DNA of 64,000 nucleotides, from the NCBI GenBank assembly GCA_001929475.1, contig LXFE01000206.1:1-64000 (forward strand), in the 5' to 3' direction. This DNA comes from Neolecta irregularis DAH-3 (Eukaryota; Ascomycota; Neolectomycetes; Neolectales; Neolectaceae). Made by a program: the position numbers and the translations under genes. The notes beneath the pieces were generated by a model. The model did no database searches. It was not told the DNA's origin and worked only from the letters and a program-made list of their open reading frames with translations. This document shows, piece after piece, positions 39,301 to 49,963 of the stretch (position 1 is the stretch's first letter; each line of letters opens with the position of its first letter).

Positions 39301-41208
39301 ATGCCTTGGACCTGCTTTTCAAAAGCAATGTGGATACGTGCAACAACAAGACGTTCATACCGCTCAAAATACGATTCGTGAAGCCCTTCGTTTTTCAGCA
39401 ATGCTCCGACAACCTGCCTCAGTTTCCAGAAAAGAAAAATATCAATATGTAGAAGCGATTATAAAATTGCTCGAAATGCAAGATTATGCTGAAGCTATCA
39501 TCGGAAAGCCAGGAAAAGGTCTCAATGTTGAACAACGAAAGCGTCTCACAATCGGAGTTGAACTAGCTGCTAAGCCTAAATTACTGGTCTTTCTAGATGA
39601 ACCAACGAGTGGACTAGACTCGCAAAGTGCATGGTCCATCGTTGCGTTAATGAAAAAACTTGCGAGGGCTGGGCAAGCTGTGTTGTGTACGATCCATCAG
39701 CCGTCCGCCGCTTTGGTACATATCCCTTTGCCAAAACTACATTTAATAAAGTGTCAAGTTCGAACAATTCGATCGGCTTCTACTACTTCAGAAAGGAGGA
39801 CAGACAGTTTACTTCGGTAACATTGGCAAAGATTCTTGTGATGTCATCAACTATTTCGAGCGTAACGGAGCTGACCGATGTCCTCCACGAGCAAATCCAG
39901 CAGAGTATATTCTCGAGGTTATTGGGGCAGGGGCAACTGCCATTGCGTCCAAAGCATGGGACCAAGTCTGGAAGAATTCTCAAGCATTCGATGAAGTCGC
40001 GACCGAAATTACTGGTCTCAACACCGAACTTTGCAATCAAAGTTTTGATGCCTCTGAATCTTCGCCTTATGCGATGCCTTTTACCACTCAACTGGGGTAT
40101 GTAGCAAAGCGAACTTTCCAAGTATATTGGAGGTCTCCGATCTACATCGGCTCTAAGACATTTCTGAATGTCACAAGTGGGCTTTTCATCGGATTTACTT
40201 TCTTTGGTCAAGGCAATAGTGTTGCAAGCCTACAAAACAAATTGTTCGCGATTTTCATGTCGACAATCTTATCTGCAAGTTTGATGAATCAACTCGTCCC
40301 GCAGTTTATCGAGATTCGTAGCTTGTTCGAGGTTCGTGAAAAGCCGAGTAAGACATATAGCTGGTGGGCATTCGCGCTATCTGCTATGGTTGTCGAAATT
40401 CCTTACCAAATCGTTACCGGAACATTATACTTTGTTTGTTGGTATTGGACAGTCGGTTTCCAACGGACGATTCCAGATGCATTCTCACGAGGTTGGTACA
40501 TGTGGCTTATGATGATGCTCTTTGAGCTCTATTTCACTACTTTTGGTCAAGCAGTAGCAGCAGCGGCCCCCAATACCCAAACTGCAAGCATTCTAACTAC
40601 CCTCCTCTTTTCCTTTGTTCTTATTTTTAATGGTGTCATGCAACCTCCAAGTAAGTTGGTCAGATTCTGGCAATGGATGTATAAAGTTTCACCGTAAAGT
40701 CCATGTCTCATGGTTCGGCTGATAATGTAGATTTACATACCTCATCGAATCGATGATGACAAATGTGGTTCACGGAGTTCAGGTACGATGTAGATCAATG
40801 GAACTGAACATTATTCAACCACCTGCAGGACAAACCTGCGGAGAATATCTCGACCTCTTCATCTCGATGGTCCAAAGTGGTTCAGTGTACAACCCGGCAG
40901 ACACGTCCAACTGCGAATTCTGTCGATATGGATCTTCTGATGAATATCTTTCCACGATCGGAATGTCGTTCAATCATAGATGGCAAAATGTTGCCATCCT
41001 CGCCGGATACATTACCTTCAATATATTTGCCACTATATTGTTATTTTATATCTTCCAAGTTCATCAATGGAATAAAGAGACTCGCGCAGACTCCAGAAAG
41101 AAGATTTCGGAGAAATCTGCAAATACTGATGAAACGCCTTTTGCTGTTCTTCTCCGACAAACCAATCCAAGTCACGCTATCGCGAACGAAAAAGACGTTG
41201 CTCCATAA
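36389..41208 (+). CDS. PDR-type (ABCG) full-length ABC transporter
   Basis: Plasma-membrane drug/lipid exporter of the fungal Pdr5/Cdr1 family, 1,496 residues with (NBD-TMD)x2. Introns: 36716-36750, 36849-36882, 37258-37294, 37607-37644, 38076-38108, 38167-38204, 38552-38585, 39716-39758, 40694-40730. NBD1 has the PDR-specific Walker [13 protein letters not shown], where the usual Lys is Cys, signature VSGGERKR and Walker B region [16 protein letters not shown]2 has canonical Walker [13 protein letters not shown], degenerate signature LNVEQRKRL and Walker [15 protein letters not shown]. The extracellular loop is Cys-rich ([18 protein letters not shown]). Both membrane domains are present and no stop interrupts the spliced frame, so it looks intact. 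Substrate unknown. Confidence 0.93.
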
Positions 41209-41868
41209 TGGCTTTTAGGGTGCGTTTGGCAACCACTTTCTTTTTGCTCGAATATCATACTATTTCCCGATTTGTAAACCATTTATGAACTTAACGCGCG
41301 CGTTTTGCACATCACAATTATAAATAGTTGGGTTTCTAGTTATAACAGATCTCTTCATACAAAGAATCTTTACGTAGTAACAAACAAGTCCAGTTTCCTG
41401 GTGGATATAGTAGATCCCTCTATTTTTCTATGCCATCCCTGTAAAAATGTATGTAGTCCCTCATAGACGCAATGCTGTGATTGGCCATTTGACTTTTAAT
41501 GACTGGGATGAGATTGATAAATTAAATGGCTTTTTTTGAGTGATACTCATTATACAAACTAATACAACGGGATTTAGAAAAGAAACATTTTTTACAGTAT
41601 ATCTTTCACGAGAATACACATCAGTATTGTCATAGCGATAATGTTTGAATTGTCTCTGATATAGAATATTTATTTATGAGAAAACGGGAAAATTCTGTTT
41701 GATAAAAGATGTGGGGACTTGGAGTGGGACAGACGGGCGGGTGGACACACTGGTTATATACATATATGCCGTTATATCCTCCGCGACTAACCGTATTGGT
41801 AAGATATAGCGGACTATATCCTTACAGGTATCCATCAGGTCCGCTGGTATCGGAGACACTTCCATTCT
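41209..41868. other. Convergent gap with a GC-rich repeat trace
   Basis: AT-rich DNA between the PDR transporter and phospholipase B stops. At 41723-41745 the sequence ACGGGCGGGTGGACACACTG resembles the module at 1636-1690. No gene recognised. Confidence 0.4.
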
Positions 41869-44016
41869 CTAAGCTTTGCCTTTCATCGCCGAGCCTCTTT
41901 GGGTTTCTTTAGTGCGTGCAGTGACTACTTGGTCAGTCCGATCCTTGCCTTTGACATTTTGTTTGTCCGGTTTCAACCGTACCGTTGGGGCTTTGAAACG
42001 CCCTGTACGACTTTTTCCCATCAGAAGACCCGCTGCAGAAACACCACGATCTGTATTATCGGTCTCTCCGTTCCAGCAATATTGGTTAAAGCACTTTACG
42101 CATTCATCGGTACGAGAGTAACTGAGTGTCTCTCGACCACGATCAATTATTGCACATCCAAGACATATTGGCCATTGATCATCCAACTCTCCACCCCCAC
42201 GAGTCATTATATTGTAGCCATTTTGAACTACATTGTCTCGTTGTTCCGTATTGTATATAAATTGCAGCGTCGTGATATTGCTTATGGCACTCATGGGGGC
42301 GTTCGGGATATACACGATGATCGGCGGTGGCCTAGTTGGTTTGCCACCAGAGACAGTAAAATTAGAAGAATCACAACCGAAAAACGTTGGCCGTTGGCTC
42401 AAGCCGAGATTAACAAACGTATCTTGACCCGGAATGTGTGGAAATGGAGTTCCGTTTGCGATTGAAGAGCCATAAGTTCTCCTATAAGTTGCGACTAAAG
42501 ATGAACCATTCGGCCATATTTCGGCGGTATCAAAAGACTGAAAAGTCAGTTGTTATATTCAAGGGTAAGACATACAGTATCGATCGTGATGATCACATCG
42601 AGTGCTCGCGCAGGTTGAATTAAGGGATTGAATGGAATATTTTCATTAGCAGAACCGCCATCGACCAAAGTCAAATATGGATTGGAAGAAACATAAGTGT
42701 TCTGATTGCTATTTTGAAAAGGATTTGGATACTGTGCAAGTCAGGCAAAAAGACACAATGACATGAATATACGTAAGAAATATCTCTCTCTGACCAAGAA
42801 CCGAAGTTCAAAAGCTGCTTTTTGACCCAGTTCCATGCCCCCGCTTGTTTCATGGCGTCAATTAAAAATATATAGAACATCGAAGAGCTTGTGGCTGTAG
42901 CAAAACTAAATCATTCATTGCAAGATATAATGACAGCTGCTTTACCTCATGTCATCGAAACCTTGAACGCATTTCCCATCGACTGGCTTTCCATCTTTCA
43001 GAGTCGTTCCAAGATACTCCATTTTGACGAAATGATTCAAAGGGGGGTCCCAAGAACCCATTTCATAAGGGTTAAACTCGTACACCGTTGCATTCTCTGG
43101 AATGACTTGGTTCGCTGTCTCTCGTCCAACTGCAGTAATTGTAGGAAACGGTAGAGCATAGTTTTTGAAAGCATCTGATTCGGAAACACCAGAGAAGGAG
43201 AGATCAACCTTTCCCCTTTTCCAGTATAACCTACGGGACAGCATCCGTGCCCTGGGATTAGGGAGTATTTAGGCAATTGCATACCACACATCAGTAGCTG
43301 TCATACCAAATCCAGCATATCTTTTGCCAGTTACCTCCGAGAAGATTTCCATCCAATACTGAGGAAGAATCAATGAAGAACAACAACTCAATTATACCCT
43401 GAAGTTGCCAAGCCAACCCTCTTTTGGAGTATAAAGAGAGGTTTCAAAATTCAACGTTCGCTGAAGCAAATCACTGATTTTGGGCATACCAGCACATATA
43501 GCCGCCGTAACGAACCAGGCGCTTCCAGAGTTTCCGGAAATATAACTGGACATTTGGAGGATTCCTCCAGTCTTGTGATTCACACTCTTTGTTTCCCCTT
43601 CGTCCAAAGCTTCAATAACACCGGCACTTGTATAAACTGAACGAAGGCCTCCCCCAGATAATGCTAGTCCAATTCGAGGCATATGTTTTCTTAAGAATTC
43701 ATCAGAATCGAAATTAGAAAGTTGGAGACGATCGAAATAATTCTTATAGGAAGCTTCGTTGGCTTTTTGACGGCCCCGAATATAAGCTCTCTCACTCTCA
43801 TTTATGTTCTTAGGGTGTTAGAAAATCAGCTATAGCAGGAAGATTTACATCTGCATTTCGAATGAATTGATAATTTTCTTCTGGGCATTCAACGTAACCA
43901 GGCGTGTAGGAAAGATTTGGCGATGCTCGCTTCAGAAGCTGTTTAGGCCAACAGAATGAATTCACAGATATCTGTGTAATGGAACAGAATATTATGACTC
44001 TTGATAAGAATCTCAT
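41869..44016 (-). CDS. Secreted phospholipase B / lysophospholipase
   Basis: 638 residues in seven exons (44016-43849, 43808-43398, 43358-43285, 43251-42946, 42905-42773, 42731-42576, 42537-41869; introns 33-41 nt). Family: fungal Plb, a cPLA2-like serine hydrolase that removes acyl chains from phospholipids outside the cell. It has a signal peptide (MRFLSRVIIFCSITQI), the oxyanion segment RIGLALSGGGLRS and the nucleophile elbow SGNSGSAW, where most Plb proteins have G-L-S-G-G-S-W. The conserved FNPYEMGSWDP and the catalytic Asp in LTLVDGGSANENIPF follow. The C-terminal ~60 residues are basic and low-complexity (KPDKQNVKGKDRTDQ), with no obvious GPI signal, so the enzyme is probably released or wall-bound. 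Confidence 0.9.
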
Positions 44017-45113
44017 GGCACTCAGCAATCCCTCCTAGAACTGAATGCAAAGGAGGGAAAAAAGACACTGGATATAAAGATATAACGAAATATCCCAGCA
44101 AACCCCTCGAACAGATGTCTCGGGGAATAAAGGTTTGTCTCATCCTCCAATGAAGTAGGAATCCTTTGCCACAAATTAGCAGTCGAAGAAATGTGATCTG
44201 AATAAGGTATGTACCCCGCCCAGTTGAATAATGGAATGCAAAAAGCGACAGTTTACATATTCCTCATCTTGATTTATGGACAAAATATCGTCGTACCATA
44301 TCATATCTTGGCGTTGTCTGTAAGTGATCGCCGGAAGTACAATAAGACTCGGTTCAATAATCTAACCTAAGTGCGGGAACTTGGTTAGGTATGGGTAATC
44401 ATGCAGGTTAATATACTCCAATATTGCGGACATTCAATATTGATAACATCTCCAATCGTGATAAGGACTTACGTCCTTACATTGTCTGACTGATTCTTCG
44501 TGTGTTGAGATGAATAATTGAGACATAAATATCCTAAGTACCACTTTGCCCTCTGATAATTGGCTGCCGGTAGAGAATTGCCGATAGAAAGTCAGGCCAG
44601 TGCTCGGATTATATAAAAAGAAAACTCATAGATGAGCTTCAAGAAGCAGTGAATGAGAATATTTTTTCCAGAATGGTGCACGTGGTCATTTTAAATTTTT
44701 TCGATCTTAATGGAAGAATGAAGTCATTGCGAGAGTAGCTGGCCATTACATTTTCCGGCTTCATCTAAGGATTCCGGAGATATTGCTCAATGAAGCTGTC
44801 AGAATTCTGAACTCGTATTGTCTCAAGATACACCGGCCGTATTAAACTGGAAGCTTATCTGACATTAACAACAGTCGTAAGAACAGGGAACAATTGAACA
44901 AGAGAGCCCAGTGTCACCATCTAGATTACAGGCACTGATGAGAAAGCTTTTGAGCTGGTAATAACCGGTAATTTCGCTCTCACGAAAGAATACCTGTCGG
45001 AATATCGTATTTTACAAGCGATAAACCAATTGCTAGAGATGGAGGGATATGAAGGGACTAAGATCTTATGAGCGAACATCATCTAGATGAAACAATGTCA
45101 AAGATCAGCTTTA
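44017..45113. other. Intergenic stretch without a supported gene
   Basis: About 1.1 kb upstream of phospholipase B and downstream of HAT1. Only short frames; no repeat or RNA gene recognised. Confidence 0.45.
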
Positions 45114-46676
45114 CTAATATTTTTTCTGTCGTTTAATAGGTCGTTCACCAGTCGGACCACTTCTGGTACATGGAGGATCCAAGCTTGCCAATGGCTTCAA
45201 AATCCTCTGATAATCTTCGATGAGCGATTCGAATGTTTCGTTGATCTTCTCAATCCGTTCAAATTTATCAAGCTGCATCAAAATTTGCTACATTGATTAG
45301 TTGATGATCACGAGTGTCGTTTACGTAATTATACTTGAATAGGCGGGTCTTGACATGGATTCGAAAATCTTTACAAGCCTTGGTGTCTTTTGGGTCAAGA
45401 CGTTGTTGAAGAGCCATCTCTATGCATCTGTTAAATTGCCTCTAATTAAGTTGGTCAAAGCAAGATGAATGAGCAGCGTACCGGCGCCATTTTATTTTCT
45501 TGTCTCGTTTTCTTGAGCCAGTCTTTCGAAATGGGGAGTCTGAATTCGGGGTCATTGAATACCTGACTCGCTTCGAGGCGTGCCAAATCCCTCCTATCTC
45601 GCAGATCCTCGAAAGCCTCTGACGGATCCTCGACAGTAATCTCTTTGCAATTCTCGTCGCCAATGAGATCAGTGAAAATGGCATCGTATAGTCTTCCTTA
45701 CAAGTAAGATTAGGCAGATGCGTGATAGACAATACCTCCATGGCCGTGCTTCCGAAAGGGAGGGAGCACAAGAAATTGGGATATGCGTTTTCGAAGAAAG
45801 GATCCGCACTTTCGATCGTAGTAATAGTAGGAGTAGATCGTTGAATATCCCATAAATATACAAGACCTCTCAGTTTTTCGATATCTGTATATTTAAGCGT
45901 CGAGATTGGGTCGAACCGTACAAGGTATATAGATCCCACCTGTCATCGTCTTGTCCAATTAAACTCCCACCTTCAATATAGAACAGACAAAGAGGATCAA
46001 TATGCGCATGAAATTTCTTCGTATTATCGTCAGCCATATTACTCTAGGCCTTCAGTTCAATATTGAAACGTGTAAACCTGATATATCTCGAAAGTTTGCT
46101 CGTTGACTTGATAAGAATCCAATTTCTTACCAATGGGAGTATATGTTCTGCTTACCGTTTTCAGGTGATTGGTGAAGACCTTCTCGTCGAGTGTGATGTC
46201 TGGATCAGATAAACATTCTATCAACAAATGATTTCATACCATCGCCAAATTGATCTCTAAATAGCCTTTCGATATCCTCAGCCTCAACACCATAAGAGCC
46301 AGGCATTTTCTCGGAATATCCAATGTTGAGATATGGAAACATATCGCTTGCTGCGAATTTCAACTGGTGACGATTGATATTCATTGGGGGAACGTTATGC
46401 GTACACAAACTTTGAGATTTTTATATCCAATGATCGTTTCTGCTTCGCCAAAAAGTGGATATGTAAATGCAGGGTGAAAATCTTCAACCAACGATTCATC
46501 TTTAGCGCGGTCATTTCCTTCATTCTGACATTCGGTACTCTCAGCTTGACGGTAAACTCGTGGGTGTAAATCGACGTACTCAAAGAAATATGGATAGCAT
46601 CATTTGCATCTTCACATAACCAGTCGTTTCCGACCGAAGTTTGGGCTTCGCAGGGTTCAAATTGAGTCGATCTCAT
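45114..46676 (-). CDS. HAT1: Histone acetyltransferase type B catalytic subunit Hat1
   Basis: Acetylates new histone H4 at K5 and K12 with its Hat2 partner. 417 residues in nine exons (46676-46580, 46544-46411, 46363-46240, 46199-46078, 46043-45922, 45884-45736, 45696-45482, 45441-45325, 45287-45114). Landmarks: DFHPAFTYPLFGEAETIIGY, LKLKFAASDM, LFYIEGGSLI, then the GNAT core GYSTIYSYYYY, RISQFLVLPPFRKHGHGGRL and EITVEDPSEAFEDLRD. The acetyl-CoA binding loop (R-K-H-G-H-G) is intact. The gene only appears after splicing; the longest single frames cover the wrong reading frame of exons 5-7. One boundary, 46200-46239, is taken as 40 nt, but a 22-nt alternative also keeps the frame. Confidence 0.92.
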
Positions 46677-46777
46677 CGTTGAGGTGTTGACGTCAAGTGA
46701 AGTTCAACAAATCAATCAAGCTTCGACACGCGTTTCTTGTTCTTTCATACCTACTTAGGTGGAACGAAAACATTTCA
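46677..46777. promoter_or_regulatory. HAT1-ZIP shared 101-bp promoter with CRE palindrome
   Basis: Only 101 bp separate the two divergent start codons. The region contains TTGACGTCAA (46687-46696), whose core TGACGTCA is a perfect CRE, the binding site of ATF/CREB-type bZIP factors. In fungi such factors often mediate stress responses. Both genes probably share this site; this is inferred from position and motif. Confidence 0.45.
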
Positions 46778-47838
46778 ATGGTTTCTGGGCTTCTAAGATT
46801 AATTCTGCTATGCACCATCATGGGGATCACGTATTGTTCATGACCTAAAGAAGCTCTAAGAGTTGCAGTTCATTTGGAGCTGGGATTTTCCCATTGACGT
46901 TTGCGCTGGAATATAGCCGATTGCGTTTAGTATCGAGCCTTGGAATGGGCATTCTGGTCGGATCAAGCCTTGCTGTCATTATCCCAGAAGGAATTGATAC
47001 ATTATATTCCACTACTGAGACGTCGCTTGATGAGCAGAGCTATTCGTTTGCCTTTGAAACTCGAGAGAAGGATTCGGTATCCAAGTCCTTTCATCCGAAT
47101 AACTCTCTCGAGAAACACCCCAAATCAAATGGACTAAATTCGTTGCCCCACAATTACATAGGAATATCCCTGATGTCAGGTTTCATACTGATGTTTCTGA
47201 TCGACCAATTGTCCGGGTCACATAGTCATTCTACCTACACTAAAGTCGGCGACCCGACAGAGCTTTCAACAGTAGAGCGATCATCACCTATCACATACGC
47301 CAATATCCATTCTCCACTCAGGTCGGACGATCCATTAGACCGCAGTTCATCGACTTCAATTGCCTTAATATTACACAGCACTACAGATGGAATTGCACTT
47401 GGAGCCTCAACCGCCTCAAGTTCGGCCAAGCCATCGCTCCAAGCTCTCGTTTTTCTGGCAATTATGCTTCACAAAGCCCCTACAGCCTTCGGGCTCTCAA
47501 CCGTACTAATTCGTGATGGCATCTCTGGCCGGAAAGTGACCCAGCAAATTGCATTGTTTAGTTTAGGCGCTCCACTGGGAGCGCTTTTGACATGGTCGCT
47601 AATCATGTTGCTCGGACGTGGTGTTAATTTATCCGGAGAAGACATAAAGTTCTGGACAGGAATTCTATTGCTTTTTAGCGGTGGAACCTTCCTTTACGCA
47701 GCTACCCATTTGCTGTCTGAACACTCTAGACAAAATAGTGGGAGATCTCATGGCTTCACCAAGACGGAGTTGGGCCTGACAGTTTTCGGCATGACAATTC
47801 CTTTGGTGCTGACAACTTTACTAGGTCATGGGGATTAG
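46778..47838 (+). CDS. ZIP-family metal transporter (ZIP9-like)
   Basis: 340-residue zinc/iron-type transporter, closest in layout to SLC39A9/ZIP9 of the secretory pathway. Exons 46778-46830 and 46869-47838 (38-nt intron). The first helix continues across the intron into FGAGIFPL, followed by [20 protein letters not shown] variable His/Ser-rich loop (GSHSHS) precedes the metal site helices [12 protein letters not shown] and [10 protein letters not shown], which hold the expected His, Asp and His. The last helices end LTTLLGHGD. Its stop codon (47836-47838) overlaps the CEM1 stop on the other strand. Confidence 0.88.
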
Positions 47839-49415
47839 ACAACTGATTTGATTTTTTGAAATATAAGTGTTGCATTTGTACCCCCGAAACCGAAACTGTT
47901 TTTCAAAACAACATTAATTTTCCTTTCCTGTGCTGCTTTCGGTACATAATTACATGTGAACTCTCCACCGTGATCGTCTATATATTCGAGATTGCGAGTG
48001 GGCGGGAGTACATTCTGTGGGTGTAAGACGATACGAGAAATAGGGACACACATAGAACATTGCTAATACAGAGAATATGGCCTCGATTGAACCAGCAGCA
48101 CCTAATGAATGACCAATTGCCCCTTTTGTGCTCGAAATATTGACATCCTCTGGCTTTGAATGACCAAAGTCCGATAGAAGTACTTTCTTGATGGCGCGAT
48201 TCTCAATGACATCACCTAACTTTGTCGATGTAGCATGGGCATTGACATAGTCAACCTGAAAAGGACGAATCCCCGCATGTTTAAGTGCTCTTTCCATGGA
48301 AAGAATTGCGCCTGATCCATCTTCTGGAGGAGCCGTCATTTGATAAGCATCTGCTGAAACTCCATATCCAGAAAGCTCAGCGTATACCCGAGCACCTCGG
48401 TTCTTTGCGTGTTCAAGCTCCTTCATGTCAGTGAGGGATGAATATGTATGGATTACTTCAAGGACCATTATACCAGCTCCTTCTCCAATGACAAAGCCGC
48501 CTCTTGCCTTGTCAAATGGACGGGAAGCATCTTGAGGGCGATCGTTCCATTCTGTTGCAAGGCTCTTGGCCCTAGGGAGTTAGATTACCTTTTGGCGGGG
48601 CAAAGGACACACCTCACAAATCCTGCAATAGCCAAGGGCGAAATAGAAGCTTCTGAACCCCCAGCGAGCATAATATCTGCATCACCAAAATGTATAAATC
48701 TAGCAGCATCTCCTATTGCATGTGCCCCGGTTGTACATGCTGTTGACACTGCATGATTAGGTCCCTAATGAGATCAGGAGGATGGGTTAGGCAGTGGTTT
48801 GTGAACCCTGAATCCATGACGCATACAAATGTGTCCCGCTGCCATGTTGATGAGAATTCGAGGAATAAACATTGGAGAAACTTTCTTTGGTCCCTCCGAT
48901 GTTAGCCCAGTATACCAAGCAGGAAAACGCACTCCTGCTTCGTATGCAATGGCGGTTGATACAATATCATCAAAACTACCTATCCCTGAACCTATACAAG
49001 CCCCCTAATGTAAGCATTGAAGAGATAAAAATATTTTACCGTCCGATCCTTTTGTTCATCATTAGAAGGTTTCCACTCAGCATCATCGAGTGCCTGCTCT
49101 GCCGCAGATATAGCATATTGGGTAAACATAGCCATTCTCCTATCATCCTCAATAGTCAGGCTAGTTTCTTTTGGACATGGTTACTCCAGGATTTAACCAA
49201 TTTGAAGAATCCCACCCACCCTCCTCATACTTTCCAAGTGGAATAACACCACCAATCGTACTTGATAATTCCCGATACCTGTCATCCCCATTTCGTCCGA
49301 TCAAAGAAACAATCCCGCATTCCCCATTAATCAGTCGAGTCCAAGTTTTCGAGACACCAACTCCTAGGGGTGTAACCAGTCCGAGTCCAGTAACCACAAC
49401 TCTCCTCGCCGTCAT
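47835..49415 (-). CDS. CEM1: Mitochondrial 3-ketoacyl-ACP synthase Cem1
   Basis: Condensing enzyme (KAS II type) of mitochondrial type II fatty-acid synthesis, which feeds lipoic acid formation. 437 residues in eight exons (49415-49185, 49147-49040, 49004-48933, 48893-48807, 48764-48613, 48571-48457, 48420-48052, 48014-47835; introns 35-42 nt). Start [18 protein letters not shown], active-site Cys in [16 protein letters not shown], first catalytic His in [12 protein letters not shown], Lys in [15 protein letters not shown] and second His region [14 protein letters not shown]. There is no long presequence before MTARRVVV. Its stop TAA shares bases with the ZIP stop. Confidence 0.92.
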
Positions 49416-49851
49416 GAACTTATTAAGATGTACTCTGTACTTCTACGGGATTGCACTCCTAGTCTTGGCGCTGTCGGTTATGTGGGTTGTTTTTGTTGCA
49501 GGACCAATGGGGTCGGCCAGGTTTATTTTGGAGAAGTTTGGATATCAAGATGTTCCTATAGTGCAGCTGATCAATGCTTTTCAGCGCGGATATAATCCAG
49601 ACAACTTAGGTGCAAAATCGAGAACTACATCTCCCTCCACTATCGGATCGTTAACTAGAATGTTGTTTCAGCGTCAAAAAGATCAAGTGAAGGAGAATCC
49701 TCAAAATGATGTCCCTGTATCGAATAGACGGAAAGATTACACGAAACGGAAAACAAGAGTTAGATTACCGACACAAGGACCTACACTGAGGAGTTGGAAA
49801 CTGCAAGGAGATACAAATTACAAGTCCAAAAAACAAGTATATCACATCTGA
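49414..49851 (+). CDS. Small basic protein with one membrane helix, hypothetical
   Basis: An open frame of 145 residues whose ATG overlaps the CEM1 ATG on the opposite strand (shared CATG at 49413-49416). The frame begins with a hydrophobic helix (IALLVLALSVMWVVFVAG), then a polar, strongly basic tail (SNRRKDYTKRKTRVRLPTQ). The open frame also extends antisense through CEM1 exon 1, so part of its length may be fortuitous, yet the 370 bp beyond CEM1 stay open. An internal start at 49479 is possible. No family recognised. Confidence 0.4.
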   Translation: MNLLRCTLYFYGIALLVLALSVMWVVFVAGPMGSARFILEKFGYQDVPIVQLINAFQRGYNPDNLGAKSRTTSPSTIGSLTRMLFQRQKDQVKENPQNDVPVSNRRKDYTKRKTRVRLPTQGPTLRSWKLQGDTNYKSKKQVYHI

Positions 49852-49963
49852 GAACGTAAGACTACGTACGAATCATAAGTTATACATCGTCTCCCAAACA
49901 GCCACACAAATGAAACACCAGCCAATGCCAAAGTTATTCTACATGCAAAACCATCAACTGAAA

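Noticed and set aside
45442..45939. 166-codon minus-strand frame inside HAT1
   Set aside because: It is the wrong frame of HAT1 exons; the spliced frame gives the GNAT motifs.
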